Source: Calonectria ilicicola
Taxonomy: Eukaryota > Ascomycota > Sordariomycetes > Hypocreales > Nectriaceae
Length of the DNA: 64,000 bases
Reading direction: 5' to 3'
NCBI GenBank assembly: GCA_020809705.1
Contig: CP085828.1
Location: 3,596,001 to 3,660,000 of the forward strand
In this document: one piece after another, positions 1-10,926 of the stretch
Numbering within the stretch: the stretch's first letter is position 1
Layout of the letters: each line of letters begins with the position of its first letter
Made by a program: the position numbers and the translations under genes
Notes under the pieces: model-generated
Told to the model about the DNA's origin: nothing
Seen by the model: the letters and a program-made list of their open reading frames with translations, nothing else
Databases searched by the model: none

Positions 1-1
1 C

Positions 2-1198
2 CACCTCACGGAGCAGCAATCCGACGTCCTTCAATCCTCAGAACCCCAACTTCTGGCCCAAGCCTCTCACTCCTTGCTGCTCGCCATACAAGCCCTCTCC
101 AAACGTTCACACAAACCAGTTGTCGAATCCGCTGCCAGCCATGCTTCTTTACGGCAAACTCTCCCCGTTCTCGCCCAGAGGGCTGCTGACTTGACCCAAG
201 CGGTTCCCAAACTCGATACCCATGCCGAACATTTCTCATCTACATTCGGCAAGGCCAGTGACAACAAGTTGCTCGCGCGTAGGAAAGAGGCTCTTCTCCT
301 ACTTCGCAACTCGGAGCGTCTTGTTGACGTGATGGAGATGCCGCTTTTACTCACCTCGGCAGTCTCTACAGCTCCTGTCAATTACTCCTCAACTCTTGAG
401 CTATATGCACACGTCCGTCGGTTGGCCTCTCTCTATCCCAATTCTCCGGTTGTTGCCTCTGTGTTGGAAGAAGCAGATGCGGCCATTCGTCAAATGGCTG
501 CGGATCTTGTAGGCACACTGAAAACGCCCAACTTGAAACTGGCGGCTGCAGTTCGTACCATGGGCTGGTTGAAGCGCATTGTGCCTGACCTAGTCTCCAA
601 TGCGCCGACCGAGGACTCACTTTCTGCTGTATTTTTGGTTTGTCGACTGGCCACCCTGTTGACAACACTGGAAGCGTTGGAGCCGCTTCGAGAATTGGCA
701 GACGAGGAACGGCTGCGACAAGATAAGTCAGGAAACACGTGGTCCGGTGGTCAGCAGACGGAACGCTATCTCAAAAGGTTTATCGAAATATTCCGAGAGC
801 ACAGCTTTAGCATTGTGTCGGTATTCAAGAGCATCAGCACCAGCTTTGCGTCGCAGGCCGACGAGGACGAGGATCCTCTGCGTCGCTTACCATCTCCAAT
901 GGCCAGCTTCCCGCTCCACCTGGTTGAAATGCTACTGGAGACTCTACGTCTATATCTACCGACAGTTAAGGATCAGGCATCCAGAGAGAGCATTCTGACG
1001 CAGGTACTGTACTGCGCAGGCAGCTTAGGGCGATTAGGCGCCGACTTTGGAATGCTGCTCGCGGCATCAGGCATCGGCGAATGGGTAGACTTAGTCAAGC
1101 GGCATCGACTCCTCGCTGGCCGACTCGAATCTGTCATTGGTGACTACCGAGCCACTCACCCAAACCCGGGCCCGAATTCGAGTGTTGGCGCGAACTAA
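2..1198 (+). CDS. cog8: COG complex subunit 8 (Dor1 family), 5' truncated by window edge
   Basis: The reading frame is open from base 2 with no ATG, so the N-terminal part lies to the left of the window; 398 codons to the TAA stop are visible. The predicted protein is all-helical. Its TERYLKRFIEIFREHSFSIVSVFKSI stretch, and the segment around MGWLKRIVPDL, match the Dor1/COG8 family. COG8 belongs to the conserved oligomeric Golgi tethering complex (lobe B with COG5-7), which captures retrograde intra-Golgi vesicles. The C-terminal tail is short and rich in Pro/Asn/Ser. It is followed 153 bp later, on the same strand, by the HEM25 start. Family assignment is from recalled sequence similarity; another COG subunit is less likely. 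Confidence 0.85.
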   Translation, partial: HLTEQQSDVLQSSEPQLLAQASHSLLLAIQALSKRSHKPVVESAASHASLRQTLPVLAQRAADLTQAVPKLDTHAEHFSSTFGKASDNKLLARRKEALLLLRNSERLVDVMEMPLLLTSAVSTAPVNYSSTLELYAHVRRLASLYPNSPVVASVLEEADAAIRQMAADLVGTLKTPNLKLAAAVRTMGWLKRIVPDLVSNAPTEDSLSAVFLVCRLATLLTTLEALEPLRELADEERLRQDKSGNTWSGGQQTERYLKRFIEIFREHSFSIVSVFKSISTSFASQADEDEDPLRRLPSPMASFPLHLVEMLLETLRLYLPTVKDQASRESILTQVLYCAGSLGRLGADFGMLLAASGIGEWVDLVKRHRLLAGRLESVIGDYRATHPNPGPNSSVGAN

Positions 1199-1351
1199 GA
1201 CCCGAGATGGTTGTGAATTGCAATTATGCAAAAAGGCGGGACCCAACCCCACAATCGGGGCGCTTGTCCGCGGCGTTGGCTTGATTACGCCCATTCACGT
1301 CACTCAGCACTGTCCTCGAACAAACATGTGGCAGACCATCTACTTTCAGCC

Positions 1352-2393
1352 ATGGGCGTAACGATCGCCAACCCCCCGGCACGACAAGATGAGGCCGCTG
1401 CTTCTGCATTGAGTGCCCCGCGTGCCTCACGGTCGGCCAACTCAGGTTCGCTTACGGAACCACCTGACCAGTGTGCCGGCTCAACGGGAACTGACAAGAC
1501 TCACAGCTCACCACTTCATCTCTGGTCTGGGCTCCGGCGTTGCCTCGGCAGTCATCTTGCAACCTCTTGACTTGCTGAAAACGCGGGTCCAGCAATCGGG
1601 TAGCTCATCTCTCAGAGTTTGCTTGCGCGAGTTGGGGCAATCGTCTAGCCTGGTCCAGGCGTTGTGGAGGGGCACAGTACCATCTGCCCTTCGAACGGGA
1701 TTCGGCTCGGCCCTCTACTTCACTACGCTCAATGCTATTCGACAGAATGTGCACTATGCGGCGCTTTTTGGGCCACGCAGTCAGATCCAGAGTGGCTCCT
1801 CTGTGCTGCCCTCATTGAGCAACTCGGCCAATCTGATATCTGGATCGGTGGCTCGGACTTTTGCTGGGTTTGTTCTAATGCCTCTGACTGTCATCAAAGT
1901 GAGATTTGAATCAAATCTCTACTCATACCCCTCAGTGTTCGCCGCAGCCGCAGGAATCCGCAGAACAGAGGGCTGGCGGGGTTTTTTCTCCGGATTCGGT
2001 GCCACAGCGTTGCGAGATGCTCCCAATGCCGGCATCTATGTGCTCTTTTATGAGATGCTCAAGCCTAAGTTGGGATCTATGGTGACCTCGGGCACCCCCG
2101 CAGAGGGCAAAATGCAGAGCACGCTAGCTAGTTCTGTCAACTTCACCGCCGGCATGCTCGCCGGTGGTGCATGCTCAGTGATCACGAACCCTTTTGATGC
2201 AGTCAAGACTCGCATTCAGCTGCAGCCTCAGCTCTATCGCAACATTTGGAACGCTTGGTACAAAATGGTTACGCAGGAAGGCGTCCGCTCACTCTGGGAT
2301 GGGCTCGCCTTGCGTATGAGCCGAAAGGCTCTCAGTTCTGCTCTTGCATGGACTGTGTATGAAGAACTCATTCGTCGGGCAGGATCGAGGTAG
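1352..2393 (+). CDS. hem25: Mitochondrial glycine carrier Hem25 (SLC25A38 family)
   Basis: Two exons: 1352-1445 and 1507-2393, giving 326 residues. The intron 1446-1506 begins GTTCGC, has CTGAC near its end and finishes ACAG. I chose the ATG at 1352 because splicing joins it in frame to the first carrier repeat (HHFISGLGSG); the longer unspliced frame has only a GTG start. Three mitochondrial-carrier repeats are present with signatures PLDLLKTR, PLTVIKVR and PFDAVKTR. Hem25/SLC25A38 imports glycine across the inner membrane for 5-aminolevulinate synthesis, so the gene supports haem biosynthesis. The LLKTRVQQSG context and the short, poorly conserved N-terminus fit this subfamily. Substrate is inferred from the family. 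Confidence 0.85.
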
Positions 2394-2568
2394 AGAGGGC
2401 GATAGAATTGTACTATTAAGTAGCGGTATCATGTAACAACAACCCACTCATAGAAAAAAGTAACAGGACATGAAAAATCAAGTTAAACGCTTATAAATAC
2501 TCCCAGCCAGTGTACTCCCACCTTCCCGTCATTCAGTCATAATTCCATTCGTCAGAGCACGTAATCTC

Positions 2569-4302
2569 CTAAGAGGGGCGGGCACCAGCCAGGTACATGA
2601 GGAGCGAAGGTGACTTGCTTCTGCTTCTCTTGCGGTCGTGCTTCTTGCGCACCCACTCGAATTCGGGCTCAAGGGAGTGATGCTTCTTTTCTTCGATCAT
2701 CAGCACCTTGTGGCGCTTTTCACGAATGGCCTTTGTGTGCCTCCACAGCTGGTCCTGTTCCCATTCGGGGACCCAGCGCTTGATCAAAACGAATTCGGGG
2801 TCCTGATAGAAGTGGTTAGCTCTGTGCACATTGGTGGTTGGCGTCTCGAGACGGCCTGAGTCAGCACAACTTACCTCGTCCCAGTCAAAGTCGACGCGGA
2901 AGGCGCGCAGCGTCTCGATTGAGAGATGCTTGCGGGCCATTCTGGTGTAGGTCGGCCGAGCTTGGGGCTCGACAACAGCAACTTGGTTGTAGTGACCATG
3001 CTGGGCAGGGTGCGCGGCAGGGCGTGCAGCTTGGTTAGGGTGGTGGTTAACATAGCCCTGGTGGTGAATAAGGTGCTGTGGCTGCTGTCCTTGCGGGTGC
3101 ATGACATGGGGAAGCATGATTGGGGATTGCTCTAGCTCCTTTTCCTTCTCCTTCTCCTTCTTGATCTTCTCCTTCTTGAGGACGGCCTTGACGGCCTCTT
3201 CATCGAGTCCAGATCGTCGGAGGTCTTCCTCGAGTCGACGCTTGTACTCGCGATCCTTTTCCTCCTGCTCCTGCCTCTCCTTGACGATGCGATCTCTTTC
3301 TTCCTGCTTGTAGCGCTCAATAGCCTCTTGAGCTTCTTTTTCCTTCTCCTCTTTCATTTTCTTCTCCTTCATAATGCGATCTCTCTCTCCTTGCTTGTAA
3401 GCCTCGACTGCGTCCTTGGCCATTTTCTCGCGGGCGTCATTTTCTTCGTTAGCCTTGTCTTCGGCTCTAAGACGTTTCAGCTCAATGACTTTCTTGATGC
3501 GCTCTTCTTCCTCAGCGCGGGCTTCGCGGTCCTTGATTTGGTCTAGTTCACGCTTTGCCGCCTTTAGCTCTGCCTCTTCCTTATACTCTTTAATGAGGCG
3601 GCGGTCTTCGGCTTCGCGGGTGTTTGAAATGCGCAAAGATTCGAGTTCCTTGCGATTCTGCTCTTCCTGGTAATCCTTAATGAGCCGGCGTTCGTCTTGA
3701 CTACGGCTGTTTGCAGCCCGTATAGCGTCGAGCTCCTTGCGGGTTTGCTTTTCCTCGTAGTCTCTAATGAGACGGCGTTCGTCTTCATCGCGGCTTTTTG
3801 AAAGTCGCATAGCCTCCATTTCCTTGCGAGTTTGCTCTTCCTGGTACTCCTTAATGAGACGGCGGTCGTCTTCATCACGGGTTTTTGAAAGTCGCAAAGC
3901 TTCAAGGTCCTTGCGAGTTTGCTCAGCTTCCCACTCTTCTCGCGTCATATACGAAGAAGATCGAGAGCGGGAGGAGGAGGACGACGAAGACCTGGAGCGG
4001 TGGCGGCGACGAGACTTGTAAGACAACTGAATACGACGCTCCTCATCCTCTTCAGGGTGTTCATTGTAGATTCGATTGTTGATGATGACTGGCGCAGGAG
4101 GACTGCTGGCGCGGCGGTCTCGAGATCGAGAACGTTCACGAGATCGTGAGCGCACCGGGATAAGGTAGCTGGGGCCAGGACCGTCGAAGTGACTTCGCGG
4201 TCGAGCAGCTGGAACATAACGAACAGAGCCTGGTGCACGTCCGCTCCCGCTGCGACGAAGGTGGACGTTGAGATCGGAGTCCTCGCTGTATTGGCTACTC
4301 AT
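2569..4302 (-). CDS. RS-rich, coiled-coil protein with 29-residue tandem repeats
   Basis: Exons 4302-2875 and 2802-2569 (minus), 553 residues. The 72-nt intron (GTAAGT donor, GCTAAC branch, ATCAG acceptor) is in frame, so it can be read through; removing it joins DFDWDE to DPEFVLIKRWVPEWEQD, the continuous conserved C-terminal domain. N-terminus: Arg/Ser dipeptides and a serine run (about residues 65-125), as in splicing-factor-like proteins. Residues 129-244: four 29-residue repeats of the type TRKELEALRLSK-RDEDERRLI. A long charged coiled coil follows, then a His/Gln-rich linker, then the C-terminal domain HLSIETLRAF...RWVPEWEQD...HTKAIREKR, which recurs in uncharacterised ascomycete proteins (possibly the family called DUF8035). 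Function unknown; RS content hints at RNA or nuclear work. Confidence 0.8.
   Translation of the reverse strand: MSSQYSEDSDLNVHLRRSGSGRAPGSVRYVPAARPRSHFDGPGPSYLIPVRSRSRERSRSRDRRASSPPAPVIINNRIYNEHPEEDEERRIQLSYKSRRRHRSRSSSSSSSRSRSSSYMTREEWEAEQTRKDLEALRLSKTRDEDDRRLIKEYQEEQTRKEMEAMRLSKSRDEDERRLIRDYEEKQTRKELDAIRAANSRSQDERRLIKDYQEEQNRKELESLRISNTREAEDRRLIKEYKEEAELKAAKRELDQIKDREARAEEEERIKKVIELKRLRAEDKANEENDAREKMAKDAVEAYKQGERDRIMKEKKMKEEKEKEAQEAIERYKQEERDRIVKERQEQEEKDREYKRRLEEDLRRSGLDEEAVKAVLKKEKIKKEKEKEKELEQSPIMLPHVMHPQGQQPQHLIHHQGYVNHHPNQAARPAAHPAQHGHYNQVAVVEPQARPTYTRMARKHLSIETLRAFRVDFDWDEVSCADSGRLETPTTNVHRANHFYQDPEFVLIKRWVPEWEQDQLWRHTKAIREKRHKVLMIEEKKHHSLEPEFEWVRKKHDRKRSRSKSPSLLMYLAGARPS
3571..3918 (-). 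repeat. Four tandem 87-bp coding repeats
   Basis: Four consecutive 87-bp units (3918-3832, 3831-3745, 3744-3658, 3657-3571), each encoding one 29-residue charged heptad-like unit. Copies keep the TRK-start and the RRLI core but have diverged at many third positions. Confidence 0.85.
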
Positions 4303-5326
4303 TTTGGTAGGAGGTGCCCCGCGACACAGGTCAAGATAAGTATGTCGTGTGTCTGGTTTATGGGGAATTGGCTGGGGTATATTTTCTGGACCAGGGAGAA
4401 GAATGTCAACCAACGGTCAGACTGGAGAAGAATGGAGAAGAAAGTAGAAAGAGGGAAAGAGGGTGAGAAACAGGACATTATATGGGAAGTCCAGGAGGAA
4501 ACCAATGCTGGTAGGGCTGGACTGGGGGCGGCGGGGCTGAGGCCAGAGGTGGGGGCGAAAATGAGCGGAGGCAAGACGATGGGACCAACATGTACAATTA
4601 CGGCGCTTACAGCAGGAGAAGTACATGTGTGAGTGACCGGGATGTGTTCCAAGTGGGTTGACCATGGGCATTGGTTTAGTCCATAACGGCATGGCTGCAG
4701 TCATACCGGTCTCGGCACGACATGGCGACTTCACGGCGAGGGCGAGGAGGGCCAGGGCAAGTGCCGAAGATTCATTCAAGGCTGAAAATGTGCAAATGTG
4801 GCTTGGTTGCGGTTCCTCCTAGTCGATTTAGCACATTCTATAATATGATATGTACATAGCCATCCCAGCCAAGGGGCCCAGTGGTTCAGTAGTAGTTGGG
4901 ACACTTTCCCAAGCTGCTGGGGCGGACCCGCACGCCTGGATCGAGCGGCACATGCCACCCTCTGAGCCAAGAGCCAAGTGTCGGAGCCAACGCGATTCGA
5001 TGCGGCCGGCACCCAAAAGCGCCAACATGAACATGAGGCCCTCAACAGGCGGCATTTGAAACACTCCAGGTCTTAGACGGCGGTTGCCCAGGCTGTCGGG
5101 ATCGGAAGCGCTCGCCGTAGGTTTAAACCAGAATAATTAGAGGTTGGAGCACAAGGTCGCAGAGAAACAGGCCTGCATTTTCCATTTATAGTGAATGTAA
5201 GTACCAACCGTCCAATGAGAGAGACTCTTATGCGCCAGGGCGCCTCATCGGCAGCTCGAACTGCACATTCTGCGAGCCTACCCGAAAGGGGATACCCAAT
5301 CCGTGCCCAGAGCGCGCGAGCGCGCG
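4303..5326. other. Non-coding stretch upstream of the RS-rich gene, downstream of PFD1
   Basis: No convincing gene. Open frames here lack ATG, conserved motifs and plausible splicing. It should hold the promoter and leader of the minus-strand gene starting at 4302. A GC-only hairpin (GCGCGC GA GCGCGC, 5312-5325) abuts the PFD1 stop codon. Confidence 0.6.
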
Positions 5327-6065
5327 TTACTTGGAGCCCAGCATCTGCTCGATGTGCTCGCGGCTATTCTTGTGTGTCGTTTCCAAATATAGCAGCCGCT
5401 GACCAAGCTTGTCCACCTCTGTCTCGATATCCTGTGTCTGGCCTTCCAGCTTCTTTCGTAGAGTGTCTACAGGAAGTGACACAAACCTGCAAGTAAGGTG
5501 CACAGTCTGGTTAGAACAGGGGAACCATGGATGGTGGTTTGGGAGATGACAATAAGCAGCGAAGTGGTGGGTGGGGACTGATGGCAAGGCGGGGTAGAAA
5601 CAACGTGGACAGATACTGCCCATGCTGGCGAATGATGTGACAGTATCAAGTGGCCGTAGTTAGGCAGAAAGAAGAAGGGAGAATATTTTTTGTCACGTAC
5701 ATTTTCCCAACGCCCTCATACACAACGGTATCCTCTGGGAGGCTAGACATCTCATTGAGAGTGAGCTTCACTAGTCGTTGTTCACGCTGCTTGGCCGTGA
5801 TCTGAGTGCGAGCCAGGCCGATCTGCTGCTGTGCCACCAAAGCCTGGCTTTCAATCTCGTGCACCAGCTATTCGAATTGAATTAGTACAAAAAAAAAAAA
5901 GTGGTTTGTGTCGGTTTGCTAGTTCAGCTCAAGGTGGTTTTGGTGTGCAGTGCAAACAACCCCAAGAGCAAATACACAGCAAGCCAGCAGCTCAGCATCA
6001 CCAACTAGCGCCGTGCCACATGAGGGACATCATACCTTTTGCAGAGCCTCGTTTGGGATCGCCAT
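5327..6065 (-). CDS. pfd1: Prefoldin subunit 1
   Basis: Three exons on the minus strand: 6065-6036 (30 nt, MAIPNEALQK), 5867-5701 and 5486-5327, giving 118 residues, the usual length for prefoldin 1. Introns are 168 nt (GTATGA donor, TACTAAT branch, ATAG acceptor) and 214 nt (GTACGT donor, TTGCAG acceptor). The second junction splits the Met codon of KMFVSLPVD, the conserved beta-hairpin region. N- and C-terminal helices form the typical prefoldin coiled coil. Prefoldin is the cytosolic hexamer that hands nascent actin and tubulin to the CCT chaperonin. Both introns are long for this window, and the first exon is tiny, so automatic annotation may miss the true start. Confidence 0.9.
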
Positions 6066-6634
6066 CGTATCAGAAACAGTTGAGTAGGGCTGAAAAGGGT
6101 GTAGCTGAGATAATGCTTGCAAGTAAATTATGGTTCACCCAGCTTGCTCTCCCAAGCTCTGAGCGGTGGGCCCGTTTCCTCAAACACCCCAGTAAATGGA
6201 TACCCAATGCAGATATGCGTTTACCCGCTATAGCCGGATGGTTCCAATTTGCATTCCAACGTCTAGAAAAATAATTTGCCCCAGCCCAGGGTCCGCAAAC
6301 GTCACTAACAAGATCAGTCAGCCCCGTGATGGGTCATGGTTGCAATGTCATCGTTTCTTTACTGACGTTATCTTCCCGAGGCATTTATCCAGTCAGGTTA
6401 TGGTACTGCATCCCTCTGCCTCCTAATGTCCCCACATCAACGTTTCTAAGCCATCCAGGCCAAATCCGTCGCATTAAACTGGGCTACTTGGGTGTTCCCG
6501 GATTAGACAGATTGCCTCGGCAGTTACTCATGCGTGTGATCCAACTGGGAGAAGCAGAGCTTTGCATTCACGTGTGAACTAGGATCCGATGCTTCCGGGT
6601 TTGTCACGGCTTCCCCCACCCACAATACCAGCCG
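6066..6634. other. PFD1 upstream region
   Basis: 569 bases between the PFD1 start and the ceramidase stop. Nothing recognisable; presumed promoter of PFD1 and 3' UTR of the ceramidase gene. Confidence 0.6.
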
Positions 6635-7937
6635 TCACTGTTGCTTGGTGCGCCTCTGTTTGACATGTCGAACTTCAGGTATCGATGTCAGCAAACGTGG
6701 CCAGTGTAGTACATACTCATCATCGTGGCCGGTTAAGCAGCGACGGAGCCAAATGCCCCAAGTAATGTAGTAGTAGGCTGCAGAGAGGAGAAGCCAAGTT
6801 AGCGTTATCGCGGCGAAGTCGGACTGTATCAAGGTTGCCTTACCTCCTGCGTACTACGTTAGCCACTACAAAGATCCCCTTCATCTAGGCAGAAACTTAC
6901 CAAGACCTGTCATCAAGTGCCACCATGCATGGCCCTCCAGCAGTACTGCCCAGGGAAGCCCCATGGCCCGCCTCCATGTTATGACTTGATTGCAGAAGTT
7001 GTTGTCTAGAATCCACAGGACATAGCCTCCAAGAAAAATTAAGAGTCCTTGAATTTGCGATAAGTGTCCTTTCACTTAGCGGAATTCAAGGGTTGATTTA
7101 TAGCTTACCTGTTGCGACCATAACCCACATTGTCTTGAGGATCTTATTCGACGTTCCCTCACGTCGCATCTTCAGGGCAGGGCGAAGTTGCGATTCCATG
7201 ACCCACATGCTTCGGAACACAACGGTAGCTGTGAGTACACCATAGGCAGTCTGATGGAACATGGGGTCCTTGGTGAAGTGGTAGTACAACTGGCAGTCAT
7301 CAGCATCGCGCTGTCATTCTTGCTTAGGACACTGACCGTGATAAATCCGGCCAAACCGAGCAGGCTGGCTGCCAGGACGGCTGAGAAGGCTTTTGACCTC
7401 GAAAATGAGAAGCTCGCGTAGACCATAAGGCAGGTCGTGTAGATCATGGAAAGTTCATCCCAAAGTTGCATCGGATCTATCAGCAAGTGAGCCCCTATCC
7501 AAGCAACAAGTTGGTGGCTCTTTGGATGGTATTGGCTTACATTTGAGGGTCGCATGAAAAGAGATTGACCCCAATCCCACCACAATGTATCCGACATATG
7601 CCACGAGAAATATGCTGGGGTGTGCGTATTTGATGCAGTTTCGGATTCCTTTTACCCCAAGCCAGATGAACAAGGCATTTGTGAGGGTCTGAACGATGTG
7701 AGTATCCTGCGGCTGAAATCGAAGTACAGGCGACACTTACATTGCAGAGTTCGGCACAGTAAAAAGAAAGCGCATAGTCCTTGATAAACGGATCCCATTA
7801 AAAGCTGTCGTGCAAGTCAAGTAAATTTGGCTTACCTCTTCGCAGAAGTTAAGCGTCGATGTCTGCTCGCCCCAAAAGCCGACTCCATGATCTGGATAAG
7901 GCACCCGGAGCGCCCGGAACAAGTCGAGTGCTGCCAT
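6635..7937 (-). CDS. Alkaline ceramidase (YPC1/YDC1/ACER family)
   Basis: Eight exons on the minus strand: 7937-7836, 7779-7741, 7688-7541, 7476-7337, 7289-7109, 7047-6901, 6846-6844 and 6777-6635, giving 300 residues. Introns are 47-66 nt with good branch sites. The ATG at 7937 precedes the family signature GFWG..TSTLNFCEE. Further family marks are SFHATLKYPMQLWDELSMIY, LYYHFTKDPMFHQTAYG and EGHAWWHLMTGLGAYYYI; the His residues in SFHAT and GHAWWH are the known zinc ligands. About seven membrane helices are predicted. The enzyme hydrolyses (phyto)ceramide to sphingoid base and fatty acid in the ER/Golgi. Exon 7 is only GAG (see findings); skipping it would merely delete one Gly of TGLGAYYY. 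Confidence 0.9.
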
Positions 7938-8623
7938 TGAGAATGACTGCAAAGGAGAGAACTATTCAAGAGAGGTTGTTGTATGGTTATAAACGGCAGA
8001 CAGTGGGGGTTGTGCAGAAAGTCAAAGTACACCTATAACAATAAAAAGAAGTAATGGGGGGAAAGCGACAAAGTATAAAAGTTATCTACCAGAATTCTTT
8101 ACTGGTTCGGGACAGAGAAAAAAAACCAATCTGAATTATTATCTAATGTAATAAAAATGTAATAAAGTCGATGTAACATTTTTGGGCATGGAGCAATGTT
8201 TGTCATTACCACTTTAAATGGCCATGCAAGCAATTCACTCCTCCGGGTCTACCGAGCCACGCTCCTATTTTTGTTATTTTGTTTGTTTTATCATATTGAT
8301 TGCACAGATATAGCTAGGTTTGAAACTGGCTTTCCACCCCGCCGCATCCAGAAATTTCCCTCCAGATCGTTCTGAAAGTCTGATTCATCGCGCAACGCAG
8401 CCGGTATAACCGCGGTGCTGTGGAGGCTAGCGGGTTCCTTGGTGGGGATGCTATTCTCTGCAGACCATGGAGCTAAGCGCTCTCACCGCCTTGGAACCAG
8501 CACGGCAGAATCTTTCTGGCCCACTCTTTTTTTTTCCATGCGAGAGAAGAAAATCCATGACGGCCCTCACAGCCATTGCTTCTCTTAAAATTGGCAGCAC
8601 ATTCTTTTCCCAAAATTTCTCCA
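7938..8623. other. Divergent promoter region, ceramidase / ERB1
   Basis: 686 bases shared by two genes transcribed apart. An AT-rich block occupies about 8030-8200, with a TATAAAAG-like site near 8074-8081. No gene is visible inside. Confidence 0.6.
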
Positions 8624-10926
8624 ATGGCTCCGCTCGTGGCCTCGCGCAAGCGCAAGGGCCTCTCTGAGCCAGAGGTCACTGTCCCTGATGACGACCTTGC
8701 CGATATTGAGCTCGATGGCGTGCTATCCCAGAGCGAGAGCGAAGATGAATCTGCGCCTGAAGACGACGTTCTTGACAGCGCCGATGAAGATGACGAGAAT
8801 GAGGAAGATGACGAGGACGAAGATGACGACGAAGATGACGACGATGCTGCGCACAGCGTTGAGGGTAGCGACAATGACGAACCCAATTATAGAGTTGTCA
8901 AAGACGCCAATGGCCAAGAGCGATACGAATATGCCGAAGTCGACCCTGTATACGACAGCGACGACACTGACGCTCAAGAGCCGGTAAACACTATTGGAGA
9001 CATCCCCTTGTCCTTCTACGACTCTTACCCACACATCGGTTACGATATCAATGGAAAGAAGATTATGCGACCGGCAACGGGTGAGGCTCTCGATGCTCTT
9101 CTTGAGAGCATTGAGATCCCCAAAGGATGGACTGGTTTGACCGATCCTGAGACTGGAAAGCCCTTGAACCTCAGCCAAGATGAATTGGAGCTTCTTAAAA
9201 GACTGCAGATGGGCGAGGTCCCTGAAGAAGGTTACGACCCATACGCGGTAACTACTATCCTGGACCTCCACGCAATGCTATCCACTAACTTTCCGCCCAG
9301 GATATGGTACCGTACTTTACTAGCATCGAGGAGAAGATGCCCCTTAGTGCTGCGCCTGAGCCCAAGCGCCGATTTGTTCCTTCCAAGCATGAGGCGAAGC
9401 GAGTAGCAAAGTTGGTGCGTGCTATCAAGGAAGGCAGAATATTGCCATACAAGCCAAAGGAGGAGCTCCAGCGTGAAGAGGAGGAAAAGGAGGAAAACTA
9501 CTACGACATTTGGGCGAACGAAGAGCCTCAGGACCCCCATGTTATGAACATTCCAGCACCCAAGCTGGCGCCTCCTGGTTACGACTTGAGCTACAACCCT
9601 CCTCCTGAGTATCTTCCTACTGAAGAGGAGAAGGAAGCCTGGAATAACGCTGATCCTGAGGAGAGAGAGAAGGATTACCTTCCTGCCAAGTTCGATTCCC
9701 TTCGCAAAGTCCCTGGATATGGCGAATTCGTCAAGGAGAGGTTCGAACGATGCCTGGACCTCTACCTTGCCCCCAGAATCCGCAAGAACAGACTCAACAT
9801 TGACCCGAACTCTCTTCTACCTAAACTACCCCGCCCAGAAGACCTCAAGCCCTTCCCTACCTTGGGCCAAACGATCTTCCGAGGCCATGAGGGCCGTGTT
9901 CGAAGCGTCGCATTCAGCCCTGACGGAGAATGGATCGCTTCGGGAGGTGATGATGGCACTGTCCGAGTCTGGAGTCTCAATGGTCACCAGGAATGGATGG
10001 CCAAGATCAATTCTGAAGAACCTGTCAACATGGTTCGATGGCGCCCCAACAAGGACACCTTTATCCTCGCTGCAGCTGCTGGTGAAGATTTGTTCTTCAT
10101 GATCCCATCCATTGCCAGCGACGCAATGGAAAAGGCAAGCCGCGAGGTGCTCGATGCTGGTTTCGGATATGCTGCCAACGGCATCCAGGCCACCAATGCT
10201 GGCCCCAAGAAAGAGCCCCCTGCTAAGTGGTCAAGACCCGGATCCAAGCTCGAGGATAAGGGTGTTCTGCTGAAGGCCACTGTCAGATCCGGCATCAAGG
10301 TGATCAACTGGCATAGGCGTGGCGATTTCCTCTGCACCGTCTCGCCCACAGGACAGCGCAGCTCTGTCGCCATTCACACCCTCTCCAAGCACCTGAGCCA
10401 GATCCCATTCAGACGTCTGCCCGGTCTTGCGCAGACGGCCCAGTTCCACCCTTCAAGGCCTCTCTTCTTCGTCGCTACCCAGCGCATGATTCGCTGCTAC
10501 GATTTGCAGAGACAGGAACTCGTCAAGGCAATCCAACCCGGTGCTCGCTGGATCTCCTCCTTCGACGTGCACCCTGGAGGTGACAACCTCATTGTAGGCT
10601 CGTACGATAGACGATTGCTCTGGCACGACCTCGACCTGTCGTCTAGGCCTTACAAGACTATGAGATTCCACCCCGAGGCCATCCGAGCCGTCAAGTTCCA
10701 CAGAAGCTTACCCCTCTTTGCAGATGCCAGCGATGATGGAACGCTCCAGATCTTCCACGGCAAGGTTGTCAGCGACTTAATGGAGAATGCTACCATTGTT
10801 CCCGTGAAGATGTTGAAGGGACACAAGGTGGTCAACAAGTTGGGAGTTTTGGATGTGGATTGGCACCCCAAGCACCCATGGTGCATCAGTGCCGGTGCAG
10901 ATGGAACTTGTAGATTGTGGGCTTAA
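8624..10926 (+). CDS. erb1: Ribosome biogenesis protein Erb1 (BOP1)
   Basis: Two exons, 8624-9247 and 9301-10926, 749 residues (yeast Erb1 is about 807). The 53-nt intron (GTAACT donor, ACTAAC branch, CCCAG acceptor) joins GYDPYA to [12 protein letters not shown]-terminus: basic, then a long Asp/Glu run (about residues 40-85), then the BOP1 N-terminal domain ([35 protein letters not shown]). The C-terminal half holds WD40 repeats ([30 protein letters not shown] and later copies, last ending GADGTCRLW). Erb1 acts with Ytm1 and Nop7 in the PeBoW complex for 25S/5.8S rRNA maturation in the nucleolus. The ATG at 8624 is the first in frame. Confidence 0.95.

Noticed and set aside
3101..4149. Several Ser/Arg/Phe-rich open frames on the plus strand
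   Set aside because: Antisense shadows of the RS-rich coiled-coil gene; their composition mirrors its Lys/Glu/Arg codons.
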